Part shown: piece by piece, positions 1-6,611 of the stretch
Numbering within the stretch: the first letter of the stretch is position 1
Layout: each line of letters starts with the position of its first letter
NCBI GenBank assembly: GCA_038142525.1
Contig: JAYQKE010000020.1
Span: 1-15,598 of the forward strand
Length of the DNA: 15,598 bases
Reading direction: 5' to 3'
Source of the DNA: CAJQHK01 sp038142525
GTDB lineage: Bacteria; Pseudomonadota; Alphaproteobacteria; Rickettsiales; UBA1997
Made by a program: the position numbers and the translations under genes
Notes under the pieces: model-generated
The model's database searches: none
What the model saw: the letters and a program-made list of their open reading frames with translations, nothing else
What the model was told of the DNA's origin: nothing

Positions 1-1
1 T

Positions 2-658
2 ATTCTTTGTCATCATACAAAAAAGATCAAAAAGAAAGATTTAGAAGAAGATCCGTTTCAGGCATTTAGTGGTGCTGGAAGTTTAAGAAGCTTTTATAGT
101 TCTGGGCTTATTTTACATCGCCCTGATGAATTAGATTCCAGAATTCACCTATATTTTGAGCTTCGTAATGGATCATCAATTCCACGCAAAATCATTGAAA
201 AAGAAGATAATAAATGGGTTGAGCTAAATCCATTTTCTGAACGATTAATCAGGCAAGATTATGGCAATAAATTAGACTCTGAAAGAAGCAGAAAATCTGA
301 TGTAATCCTACAATTAATTGCCGAAGAAGCACTAAAAGGAAATCTTTATACCAGCAATCAATTTGCCGAGAAATTTGAAAATAAAGCAAGTCTTGGCGGA
401 TCAAAGACCATCAATGATCGCATCTCAGTTTTAGCAACTAAGGGCTACATTAAATTTATCAAAGAAACTGCAAAATTAGGATATCCTGAGCATCGCTCCA
501 AATATGGTTTGATGTGTATTCAGGAGATGGAATTTGTCGATCATATTGGAGGTAAATATATAGTCCCACCAACCCATTTTAAATGCCCAAATACTGGCGC
601 TGTTTTACCTGTCGAAAATGGCAATGTATGGATTTTACATGAGGAGGATAGATCATGA
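2..658 (+). CDS. RepA-like AAA helicase, C-terminal part (partial at 5' end)
   Basis: An open frame enters from the left edge and runs 218 codons to the TGA at 656-658, with no frameshift. The first 75 residues (CHHTKK near the start, then an SGAGSLRSFY segment and a LYFELRNGSS strand) match the end of the RecA-like core of RepA/AAA_25 hexameric replicative helicases, where HHxxK and a G-S-x-x-L stretch follow the Walker B strand. The last ~130 residues look like a winged-helix domain (QLIAEEALKGNLYTSNQFAE, then INDRISVLATKGYIKF). The Walker A part lies outside the window. It probably opens or loads at the phage origin. Its stop overlaps the ATG of the next ORF (ATGA), suggesting translational coupling. 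Confidence 0.75.
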   Translation: MLCHHTKKIKKKDLEEDPFQAFSGAGSLRSFYSSGLILHRPDELDSRIHLYFELRNGSSIPRKIIEKEDNKWVELNPFSERLIRQDYGNKLDSERSRKSDVILQLIAEEALKGNLYTSNQFAEKFENKASLGGSKTINDRISVLATKGYIKFIKETAKLGYPEHRSKYGLMCIQEMEFVDHIGGKYIVPPTHFKCPNTGAVLPVENGNVWILHEEDRS

Positions 659-924
659 AAAATTCATACTTACAAACCAGTTTACATAAGATTACTTACT
701 ATTCCTTACTAAGCTATCCCAAAACGACCTCATATTTACTATCTAATCAGATTACTTGCTCAAAAACCAGATTGCAAAGCGTTGCAAACTGGTGGGGACA
801 ATTGCACACACATTTACTAACAAGACCTCACATACCAGATGGAAAAGAGGTCAATTTTATCTATAAATTTTTACCAGTTTGCAATGGCTTAAAGCCAGTA
901 TTTCTCTTGCTTCATCCTCCCTAA
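655..924 (+). CDS. Hypothetical 89-residue protein coupled to the helicase gene
   Basis: The ATG at 655 overlaps the helicase stop as ATGA, and GAGGAGG at 641-647 is a good ribosome binding site, which is the main reason to believe in this gene. The product is 89 residues, rich in Ser, Thr, Tyr and Leu, without signal peptide or recognised motif; WWGQLHTH and RPHIPDGKEV in the middle are the most protein-like stretches. The DNA inside it holds an imperfect 11-bp inverted repeat (767-792) and a further copy of the half-site at 874-884, so the region may serve as a regulatory or origin segment instead of, or as well as, coding. Function unknown. Confidence 0.4.
   Translation: MKNSYLQTSLHKITYYSLLSYPKTTSYLLSNQITCSKTRLQSVANWWGQLHTHLLTRPHIPDGKEVNFIYKFLPVCNGLKPVFLLLHPP
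767..792. repeat. Inverted repeat CCAGATTGCAA / TTGCAAACTGG
   Basis: Two 11-nt arms, 767-777 and 782-792, are complementary except for one position and are separated by 4 nt. A further copy of the perfect half-site (CCAGTTTGCAA) lies at 874-884, followed at 885-897 by a 6-bp hairpin (TGGCTT-A-AAGCCA). Repeated half-sites near a helicase gene suggest protein binding (operator or origin iteron), but this is inference. Confidence 0.5.
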
Positions 925-944
925 TAGCAGTTCGAAACCTTTCA

Positions 945-999
945 CCCTATTACTTACGTAATAGAGAACCAAAGGGTTCTCTTTATTACCGTAATAGGG
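945..999. repeat. Long imperfect hairpin made of two TATTAC/GTAATA palindromes
   Basis: Site 1 is CTATTAC-TTAC-GTAATAG (947-964) and site 2 is TATTAC-C-GTAATA (984-996). The two sites also pair with each other: CCCTATTAC...AGAGAACC (945-970) is nearly complementary to GGGTTCTCT...GTAATAGGG (974-999), with the AAA loop at 971-973. There is no following T-run, so it is not a standard intrinsic terminator. It sits in the only gap between the helicase operon and the RuvC-like gene and looks like a dimeric repressor/activator site or an attenuator. Confidence 0.6.
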
Positions 1000-1059
1000 A
1001 TTGGGTGATCGTGGATTTCAGATCACATCTCTTTCTAACAACAACGAAATTTTAAAATT

Positions 1060-1525
1060 ATGAAAAACAAAAAAATTCTAGCTCTTGATCTAGGCACAAA
1101 AACAGGCTGGGCAGTTTGTCTGGCAGATCAAAAAATCCTCAGCGGCACTGAGAACTTCAAATCAACACGCTTTGAAGGTGGAGGCATGCGTTATCTTCGT
1201 TTTAAATCTTGGCTTGATGAGATGGGCAAGCTCTCTGATGGGATAAGCCAAATCTATTTTGAGGAAGTCAGACGCCATATCGGAGTTGACGACCCACGCT
1301 TATGGTGGCTTTTTAGCTCATCTCTCATCTTGGTGCGAAGAAAAACAGATTCCATATCTTGGCATTCCAGTTGGCACGATCAAGAAACATATCACTGGCA
1401 AAGGCAATGCCTCAAAAAATCAGATAATTCAAGCAATCAAAGAAAAAGGCTTCAATCCATCTGATGATAATGAGGCTGACGCTTTGGCTCTACTTGATTT
1501 GGTAATTAAGGATCAAATGAGGTGA
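1060..1525 (+). CDS. RuvC-like Holliday junction resolvase (one frameshift)
   Basis: Phage RuvC-like endonuclease with an RNase H fold, expected to cut branched DNA produced by replication and recombination. ALDLGTKTGWA at residues 8-18 supplies the first catalytic Asp (D10), YFEEV at 66-70 the Glu, and DDNEADALALL near 135-145 the C-terminal acidic pair. The reading frame changes from frame 1 to frame 2 in the CCC at 1293-1295; removing one C gives ...GVDDHAYGGFLAHL..., which is what the family looks like. Corrected length is 154 aa, normal for this group. The TGA is followed closely by the next start at 1531. No strong ribosome binding site precedes ATG 1060; the upstream leader holds the hairpin at 945-999. 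Confidence 0.85.
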
Positions 1526-1530
1526 CGGCT

Positions 1531-1744
1531 ATGCAAAAAGATTATCAAAGCCCATTGGGTAAAAATGCGACCAACCAAAATTGATCTTGAGAAGGTTAAA
1601 AAGGAAGGCTGGAACAAGGAAGGAATTCTGGTTGTAAAAATTGATGATGAAAGGCTGAGCTGGCCTGAAAAGGAAATCATCAAACAAATCGGAAATAAAA
1701 TTTATAACTCAAAAAATGACAAAAATGACAATAAATCAAACTAA
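1531..1744 (+). CDS. Small conserved-type phage protein, about 70 residues (probable frameshift)
   Basis: ATG 1531 has GAGGTGA (1519-1525, overlapping the RuvC stop) at good spacing, but that frame ends after 17 codons. The adjoining frame, opening at ATG 1565, encodes 59 residues containing PTKIDLEKVKKEGW, ILVVKIDDERLSWPE and IKQIGNKIY, and ends in a Lys/Asn/Asp-rich tail. The two parts join near 1565-1572 with one base removed or two added, giving MQKDYQSPLGKNA followed by PTKIDLE. The SWPEKEIIKQIGNK segment looks like a conserved phage helix, but I do not know a function. It overlaps the next gene by 29 nt. Confidence 0.6.
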
Positions 1745-2138
1745 TAACCAATGGACAAAAGAACTGGTAGCTCAAAGGTTTGAATCAGCTATCACAACCA
1801 TCAGAAGACTTCCTGCTGTAAGAGTGTCAGGATATGTTTCAACATGGCCAGAGATTTTTTATGATAAACATGAAATTGCCATGATGGATCATAAGCCAAA
1901 GAGATGGCCAGCAACTGCTAGACAAATCACTGAAATGGAAGAAACTTGTAAATGGATTAATTTTTTGGATAAGGTTGATGATCGAAAAATCATTTGGTAT
2001 CGTGCCTCAAGACTTCCTTGGAAGGAAATTTGTGTAATATTGGGTATTGCTAGATCAACAGCCAATCTTAAATGGCAAAATGCTATACTCACAATTACTA
2101 ACAAACTAAATAGATTTCCTATGTTTACTAATCGCTAA
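1716..2138 (+). CDS. DUF6362-type helix-turn-helix protein
   Basis: An intact 140-residue frame. Residues ~14-50 (ELVAQRFESAITTIRRLPAVRVSGY, STWPEIFYD) and ~70-125 (ITEMEETCKWINFL, then IIWYRASRLPWKEICVILGIARSTANLKWQNAI) follow the DUF6362 pattern seen in alphaproteobacterial prophages. The second part resembles a sigma-region-4-like helix-turn-helix: W-K-E-I-x-x-x-L-G-I-A-R-S-T-A. A role as phage DNA-binding regulator or late activator is plausible but inferred. ATG 1716 and ATG 1725 are both possible starts. It overlaps the preceding small gene. This is one of few genes over 200 nt here without a frameshift. Confidence 0.75.
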   Translation: MTKMTINQTNNQWTKELVAQRFESAITTIRRLPAVRVSGYVSTWPEIFYDKHEIAMMDHKPKRWPATARQITEMEETCKWINFLDKVDDRKIIWYRASRLPWKEICVILGIARSTANLKWQNAILTITNKLNRFPMFTNR

Positions 2139-2303
2139 AAAAGTGCTGGACATTTTGGGCTTATTTGCCTTATATTTTAATCATCCTCAAAAAATTGTAA
2201 CTGCAAGTTAGTTGATGGATTTACCCAATCTTAACGGAGATGTAAAACACCGGCACCTTACCAAAAACTAGGTTAAATTGGAAAAAATTAATATTTTGAA
2301 ATC

Positions 2304-2883
2304 TTGGCAATTATCAGCTTACATTTGGAAAATCAGGTAACAAAAGGCCTAAGCCAGATTGAAAGTAGACAAATACCATTCATAGTCGCAAAGAGCCTGA
2401 CCAATGTGGCACAGAAGTCACAGACGGAAGTTAAAAAACATATCAGGGAAGAATTTCATATTCGCAAAAAATCAGGTGGATTTGAAAGTAGCATAAGAAT
2501 CAAGCCAGCCAATAAGAAAAACCTAACTTCCCAAGTTTACACCATGGCAAAGATTTGCTAGCCTGCAACAAACTGGAGGCAAGAAGAAAGCTAGAAATGG
2601 CAGGCTTGCAATACCAATCTATGATAACATCAAGGATGTTAAGAGAAAGACGGTTAAAAATAGCCCCTCAGCATACCTTGCAGGTGATGCATTCAAGATG
2701 AGAACAAAATCAGGTCAGGAAGTAATAGCACAGCGTAAGCGAGGCAGTCTTAAGATCTTATATTTCTTAAGGAAGGAAGCTGATGTTGAGAAGAGATTTG
2801 ATATGGTTGAAGTGACTGAAAAAACAGTCAGAGATGAATTTGGAATGATTTTTAAGAATAATTTACAAAATGTTTTAAAATAA
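2304..2883 (+). CDS. Minor tail protein Z-like (one frameshift)
   Basis: Matches the lambda gpZ / Minor_tail_Z family, which finishes the tail at the head-proximal end: GLSQIESRQIPFIVAKSLTNVA near residues 15-36, a basic helix VKKHIREEFHIRKK, and RNGRLAIPIYDNI later. The first frame ends at 2561; removing one A from AAA at 2549-2551 turns MAKIC-stop into MARFASLQQTGGKKKARNG and continues to 2883. Corrected length is 192 aa, equal to lambda Z. No ATG is available after the in-frame stop at 2289; TTG 2304 is the best start. It stands alone, 11 kb from the other tail genes, which is unusual. The 165-nt gap before it (2139-2303) contains nothing I recognise. Confidence 0.75.
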
Positions 2884-2959
2884 AGTAGTTACAAATTGTA
2901 TCCAGTTAAATACAAAAGCATGACAAATCATCATAACCTGAATATCAAATGTAATTAAT

Positions 2960-2987
2960 TTGACTTATTAATCATATAATCTATTAT
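2960..2987 (+). promoter_or_regulatory. Sigma70-like promoter for the Fic gene
   Basis: TTGACT (2960-2965), 16-bp spacer, TATTAT (2982-2987); start of transcription would fall near 2994, about 24 nt before ATG 3018. A second -10-like TATAAT (2975-2980) lies inside the spacer, too close to this -35 to use it. The promoter sits in a 134-nt A+T-rich gap, separating Fic from the upstream operon. Confidence 0.5.
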
Positions 2988-3017
2988 TTATGAGTTATAA
3001 ATAAAATTATTTAACTC

Positions 3018-4131
3018 ATGAAATGGAATTGGCAACAGAAAGATTGGCCTAATTTTAGCTATCAGCAAACAAAATTACAGAAGTTTGAAGAAAATTTTTT
3101 ATATAATTCAGGTATTATTTTTGGTGCATATAAGCATCTAAATGATGAAGAAAAAGAAACTTTAAAAATTGAGTTAATAGCTAGCGAAGCACTTAAAACT
3201 TCTGAAATTGAAGGGGAAATCCTTAATCGAGATAGTTTACAATCGTCAATTAGACGTAATTTTGGTCTTGCATGTGATTACAGGAAAATTCCACCAGCTG
3301 AAAAGGGAATCTCTGATATGATGAGTGACCTTTATAAAAATTTTGATAAAACATTAACTCTGAAACATTATTTAAATGGCATGAGATGATAACATCAGGT
3401 AGACGTGATTTACAAAATATTGGCAGTTATCGTAGGAAAAAGCTTGATGAACCAATGCAAATTATTTCTGGTAGATTAGATGAGCCAAAAATTCATTTTG
3501 AAGTCCACCATCCAAGTTAGTTAATAAGGAAATGGATCGTTTTATTATTTGGTTTAATGAATCATCTAAAGCAGGTAAAAATAATTTACCTGCAATTATT
3601 AAAGCTGCCATCGCTCATCATTATTTTGTTTCGATTCATCCCTTTGAAGATGGTAATGGTAGGATAGCAAGATCTTTGGCAATAAAATCTTTATCTGAAT
3701 CAATTAAAAAACCTATACTTACGTCTTTTTCAACAGTAATTCAAGATAAGAAAAAAGATTATTATAACATCTTAGAAAGAAGTAACCAAAACAATGAAAT
3801 TACCAAATCGATTGAATATTTTGCTAAAACATTACTTAAATCACAAGAATATACCCAAAAACTTATAGATTTTTTAATTGCCAAAGCAAAGCTTTATGAG
3901 ATGTTAAAAGGAAAATTAAATCAGAGGCAAGAGAAGGTGTTGCAAAGAATTTTTAAAGAAGGTTTAAATGGTTTTCAGGGAGGCTTAAGTGCTCAAAATT
4001 ATATTTCTATCACTAAAACTACAAAACCAACTGCAACTCGTGATTTAAATGATTTAGTAGATAAAAGAGCTTTTATTAAGACAGGAAAACTTAAAGGCTC
4101 TCGTTACCATATCAATTTATTAATAAAATAA
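3018..4131 (+). CDS. Fic family protein with DUF4172 domain (two frameshifts)
   Basis: Predicted AMP-transferase of the Fic fold. The N-terminus (MKWNWQQKDWPNF) is typical of DUF4172 Fic proteins. TSEIEG at 61-66 fits the inhibitory helix motif [S/T]xxxE[G/N], with E65 the expected blocking Glu. The active-site loop HPFEDGNGRIAR starts at H208. The C-terminus (about 310-371) looks like a winged helix. Frame changes: one T is missing at 3368-3373 (restores LKHLFKWHEMITSGRRDL) and one C at 3505-3506 (restores FEVPPSKLVNKEMDRF). Corrected length is 371 aa, normal for the family. All catalytic residues are kept. Targets are unknown; as cargo it might modify host proteins, act as a self-inhibited toxin, or serve phage exclusion. 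Confidence 0.88.
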
Positions 4132-4140
4132 TTTAGCAAA

Positions 4141-4175
4141 TAGTAAACAAAAGTATTTGTTAGTAAACAAAGTAT
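4141..4175. repeat. Two direct repeats TAGTAAACAAA, 20 bp apart
   Basis: TAGTAAACAAAAGTAT (4141-4156) and TAGTAAACAAAGTAT (4161-4175) differ by one A in a run. The 20-bp period puts both on the same face of the helix, as for tandem protein-binding sites. They lie just after the Fic stop codon at the left end of a 257-nt gap without a clear gene. Confidence 0.5.
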
Positions 4176-4280
4176 ATTTACAACCAAGTAATTACAAGAA
4201 TAAAATAGGTACTGTCAGCGATCTATCCATCGAGGGTAACGCGCACCGCAGGACTTTTTTAGCGTTAGCCTTTTAAAAGG

Positions 4281-4365
4281 GGTACGCACAACTTTCAGAA
4301 AATTTCATTTAGTACGCAAATTCATTGGTTCTTGCTGGTGCGTACCATTTTATTTTTAGTACGCA
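4281..4365. repeat. Cluster of four GTACGCA-type sites upstream of the methyltransferase
   Basis: GGTACGCAC (4281-4289) is a perfect 9-bp inverted partner of GTGCGTACC (4338-4346). TTTAGTACGCA occurs twice as an exact 11-bp direct repeat (4308-4318, 4355-4365). All four share GTACGCA or its complement. A 12-bp palindrome CCTTTTAAAAGG (4269-4280) abuts the first copy. The cluster ends 23 nt before the methyltransferase start, so control of that gene is the simplest reading; a phage origin or partition-like site is an alternative. The preceding 4210-4275 stretch is markedly more G+C-rich than its surroundings. Confidence 0.6.
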
Positions 4366-4388
4366 GATAACAAAATTAAGCAAAAAAC

Positions 4389-5703
4389 ATGAATGAAGAT
4401 TTTTTGCCAAAAATGGCAGACCATATTGAGATGAAGTCGGTTGAGGAATTAATTCCATATTCCAAAAATGCTAGAACTCACAGTGAAAGCCAAATAGCAC
4501 AAATTGCTAATAGCATAATTGAATTTGGATTTACTAACCCAGTTTTAATTGATGGGGATAAAGGAATAATAGCTGGCCATGGAAGATTGATGGAAAACCA
4601 AAAAACTAAATTTATCTCAAATTCCAGTTGTTATTCTTGATCATCTATCTGAAGCGCAAAAGCGCGCTTATATTATTGCTGATAACAAATTAGCGGAAAA
4701 TGCTGGATGGGATGAAGAAATTTTAGCAAATGAACTTCATGACCTAAAAGAAGAAAATTTTGATTTAGATTTAATTGGTTTTGAGGATCAGGAGCTAGAA
4801 AAACTATTTGCTAATCTTTACGAAGATGGCGAACAAAAAGAAGAAGAAAATTTACCAGAAATTGAAGAAAATCCAATCTCAAAATCAGGTGATATTTGGA
4901 TTTTAGGAGATCATAAATTAATTTGTGGAGATTCCTGTAAAATAGAAACTTATCAACTCCTTTTAGAAAATGAGCTAGCAGATATGACCTTCACTGATCC
5001 ACCTTACAATGTGGATTATGGCAACACCATGAAGGATAATTTAATTGGCAAGAAAAACTCTAAAACTGGAAAAGAATATAAAAATGCATCAGGTCAGCGA
5101 ACTATTTTAAATGATAATCTAGGTAATGATTTCCCTAAATTTCTTTTTGATTGTTGTTCAAATATTTTGGAGCTTACAAAGGGAGCTTGCTATATTTGTA
5201 TGAGTAGCTCTGAGCTTCATAATTTACAAAAAGCATTCATTGATGCTGGTGGTAAATGGTCAACTTTCATTGTTTGGGCAAAAAATCATTTTACCCTTGG
5301 TAGATCTGATTACCAAAGGCAATATGAGCCAATCTTATATGGCTGGAAAGAAAAAACGATCATTATTGGTGTGGCGACAGAAATCAATCAGACGTTTGGT
5401 ATTTTAATAAACCAAATAAAAGTGATCTTCACCCCACAATGAAGCCAGTTGAACTATGTAAAAAAGCCATTTTAAATTCGAGTAAAACTGATGACATCAT
5501 TCTTGATCCCTTTGGCGGAAGTGGTTCAACCTTAATTGCGACCAGAACAAACAAAAAGAAGATGCAGAATGATAGAATTAGATCAGAAATATGTGGATGT
5601 TATCATTAAAAGGTGGCAAAATTTAACTAATAAAAAAGCTATTCATTCACAAAGTGGAGAAGCTTTTGACGATATTTTAAATAAGGTAAATGCAGGATCA
5701 TAA
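4389..5703 (+). CDS. ParB-domain DNA methyltransferase (three frameshifts)
   Basis: An N-terminal ParB/Srx-like domain (residues ~15-110: VEELIPYSKNARTHSESQ, GFTNPVLID, AGHGR) is joined to a methyltransferase with DPPY at 203-206 and FGGSGST from 375. DPPY before the FxGxG motif marks a beta-class N6-adenine or N4-cytosine enzyme. Frame repairs: one extra A in the A6 at 4600-4605 (restores QKLNLSQIPVVILDHL), one missing A at 5351-5356 (restores KNDHYWCGDRNQSDVWYF), one extra A near 5544 (restores IATEQTKRRCRMIELD). Corrected length 437 aa, usual for this architecture. No restriction endonuclease is next to it, so it is probably an orphan phage enzyme protecting DNA or marking it for packaging. 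Ribosome binding site weak. Confidence 0.9.
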
Positions 5704-5866
5704 TTCAATAAAAATCGAGGCGCAAAAATTGGTTGATGAACATGGCAAAAAAGCTATAAATATCGCCAAAAGGAAAGTTGATAATTTAAACAATCAACAT
5801 AGTCGAGAAAGTGATTTTGCCTTTTTGCTTTTAAGTGAAGTAGAAAAGTTGGTTGAAGAGCTTTAA
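5690..5866 (+). CDS. Small helical phage protein, 58 residues
   Basis: An intact short frame whose ATG lies 14 nt inside the end of the methyltransferase gene. The sequence (IKIEAQKLVDEHGKKAINIA, KRKVDNLNN, then FLLLSEVEKLVEEL) is predicted to be two helices. It resembles a widespread class of ~60-residue phage proteins with the pattern A-x-x-L-(I/V)-x-x-H-G-x-x-A...A-x-x-(K/R) that often lie near terminase genes, but no function is known to me. The overlap supports co-translation with the methyltransferase. Confidence 0.65.
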   Translation: MQDHNSIKIEAQKLVDEHGKKAINIAKRKVDNLNNQHSRESDFAFLLLSEVEKLVEEL

Positions 5867-5891
5867 ATATTATCTTTTTAAGAAATAAAGG

Positions 5892-5926
5892 TATAATTTT
5901 AAGAGTTGTTATTAACCTTAAAATTA
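5892..5926 (+). promoter_or_regulatory. -10 box and overlapping perfect inverted repeat before the EF-hand gene
   Basis: TATAAT at 5892-5897 is a perfect -10 box, although no good -35 is visible 17 bp upstream. A 10-bp perfect inverted repeat (TAATTTTAAG 5894-5903, CTTAAAATTA 5917-5926; 13-nt spacer) overlaps it and ends 8 nt before ATG 5934. It could act as an operator, or as an RNA hairpin covering the start region. The gene has no clear Shine-Dalgarno sequence, its place being taken by the right arm. Confidence 0.45.
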
Positions 5927-5933
5927 AAACACC

Positions 5934-6238
5934 ATGAAAAAATTATCTTTAATCTCACTTTTAGCATTAGCTTCTTTAGGTCTTTCTTCTTGTGGATATA
6001 TCCATAGCCATCACGGACATCATGGCAAAAATTCCATGATAAGCACGCAAAATATATGGAAGAGCATTTTAAGAAAGCTGATAAAAATAAAGACGGCTTT
6101 ATTTCAAAAAAAGAGCATGAGCAATGTTCAAAAACCAAATTCTCTAAAATGGATTTGAATAAAGATGGTAAAATTTCAAAAGAAGAAATGGATAGTTTTA
6201 AGAAAGCTAAATGGAGCAGTCATCACAAAAAAGATTAA
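5934..6238 (+). CDS. His-rich EF-hand lipoprotein (one frameshift)
   Basis: Residues 1-20 form a lipoprotein signal peptide (MKKLSLISLLALASLGLSSC; lipobox LSSC, lipidated Cys 20). After it comes a His-rich stretch (YIHSHHGHHGK, then NSHDKHAK), then two EF-hand loops with canonical spacing: DKNKDGFISKKE and DLNKDGKISKEE, each with D at 1, 3/5-type ligands, G at 6 and E at 12. The tail SSHHKKD again has His. The frame changes at CC 6034-6035; adding one C joins the signal peptide to the EF-hands, giving 101 aa. The mature protein would be anchored in the envelope and bind Ca2+ and possibly transition metals. It is not a phage structural protein; it looks like host-derived cargo (a moron) with its own control region. 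Confidence 0.8.
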
Positions 6239-6294
6239 TTAATAATTAAATAATATTTTGGGGCGGGTTTTATTTGCAAATATTTTGACAAATT

Positions 6295-6555
6295 TTAAAG
6301 TTTTCTTTTATCCCAAGGATTAGTAGCATTTTTAGAGTTTTTTAAGAAATATTCTAATGAGAATTTGACTAAATCTCTAACATCAAGATCGTCACCAAAA
6401 ACTCTTTGCTCTTCGATTATGGAGTCAAATAAATCATCATCACCTAGCAGATCATAAAGCTTATTTTCTGCATCAAGTGCGATTAGCGGTTTTTTGAGTA
6501 AATTTTGTAATTTTTTAGCCTTTTCTAAGCTTTGAGGTAATGCCCATGTTCCCAT
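6295..6555 (-). CDS. Conserved-type unknown protein, 86 residues, on the minus strand
   Basis: The only convincing minus-strand gene here; intact. It starts MGTWALPQSLEKAKKLQNLL and continues LYDLLGDDDLFDSI, DVRDLVKFSLEYFL. I recognise the pattern MGTW-x-L-P-Q...GDDDLFD as recurring in alphaproteobacterial hypothetical proteins, but no function. Mostly helical and acidic in the middle, without signal peptide or membrane segment. It converges on the EF-hand gene (57-nt gap) and diverges from the terminase operon. A good promoter and a palindrome upstream mark it as independently regulated, perhaps expressed in the lysogen. Confidence 0.75.
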   Translation of the reverse strand: MGTWALPQSLEKAKKLQNLLKKPLIALDAENKLYDLLGDDDLFDSIIEEQRVFGDDLDVRDLVKFSLEYFLKNSKNATNPWDKRKL

Positions 6556-6590
6556 TTTTAACTAAAATTTGATTAATAAAAAGCCCTTTA

Positions 6591-6611
6591 AAGCTATGTA
6601 TAGTATAGCTT
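6591..6611. promoter_or_regulatory. Operator-like palindrome over the minus-strand -10 box
   Basis: AAGCTAT (6591-6597) and ATAGCTT (6605-6611) are a perfect 7-bp inverted repeat with a 7-nt spacer. It covers the -10 box and start point of the minus-strand promoter, the classic position for a dimeric repressor. It also lies about 60 nt upstream of the terminase small-subunit start, so one protein could affect both directions. Confidence 0.5.

Noticed and set aside
928..945. GTTCGAAACC as the T-arm of a tRNA
   Set aside because: No acceptor stem, anticodon arm or D-arm can be built around it.
5899..6138. Minus-strand ORF opposite the EF-hand gene
   Set aside because: It is the mirror of an A+T-rich coding strand; the + strand has a signal peptide and EF-hands, and the minus product has no recognisable features.
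6239..6294. Terminator between the convergent EF-hand and minus-strand genes
   Set aside because: Only a weak A+T stem with a bulge (around AATATTTTG and CAAATATT) can be drawn; no G+C-rich hairpin with a U-tract is present.
6285..6313. TTGACA at 6285-6290 as a + strand promoter
   Set aside because: No acceptable -10 box follows at 16-18 bp and the DNA downstream is the minus-strand gene.
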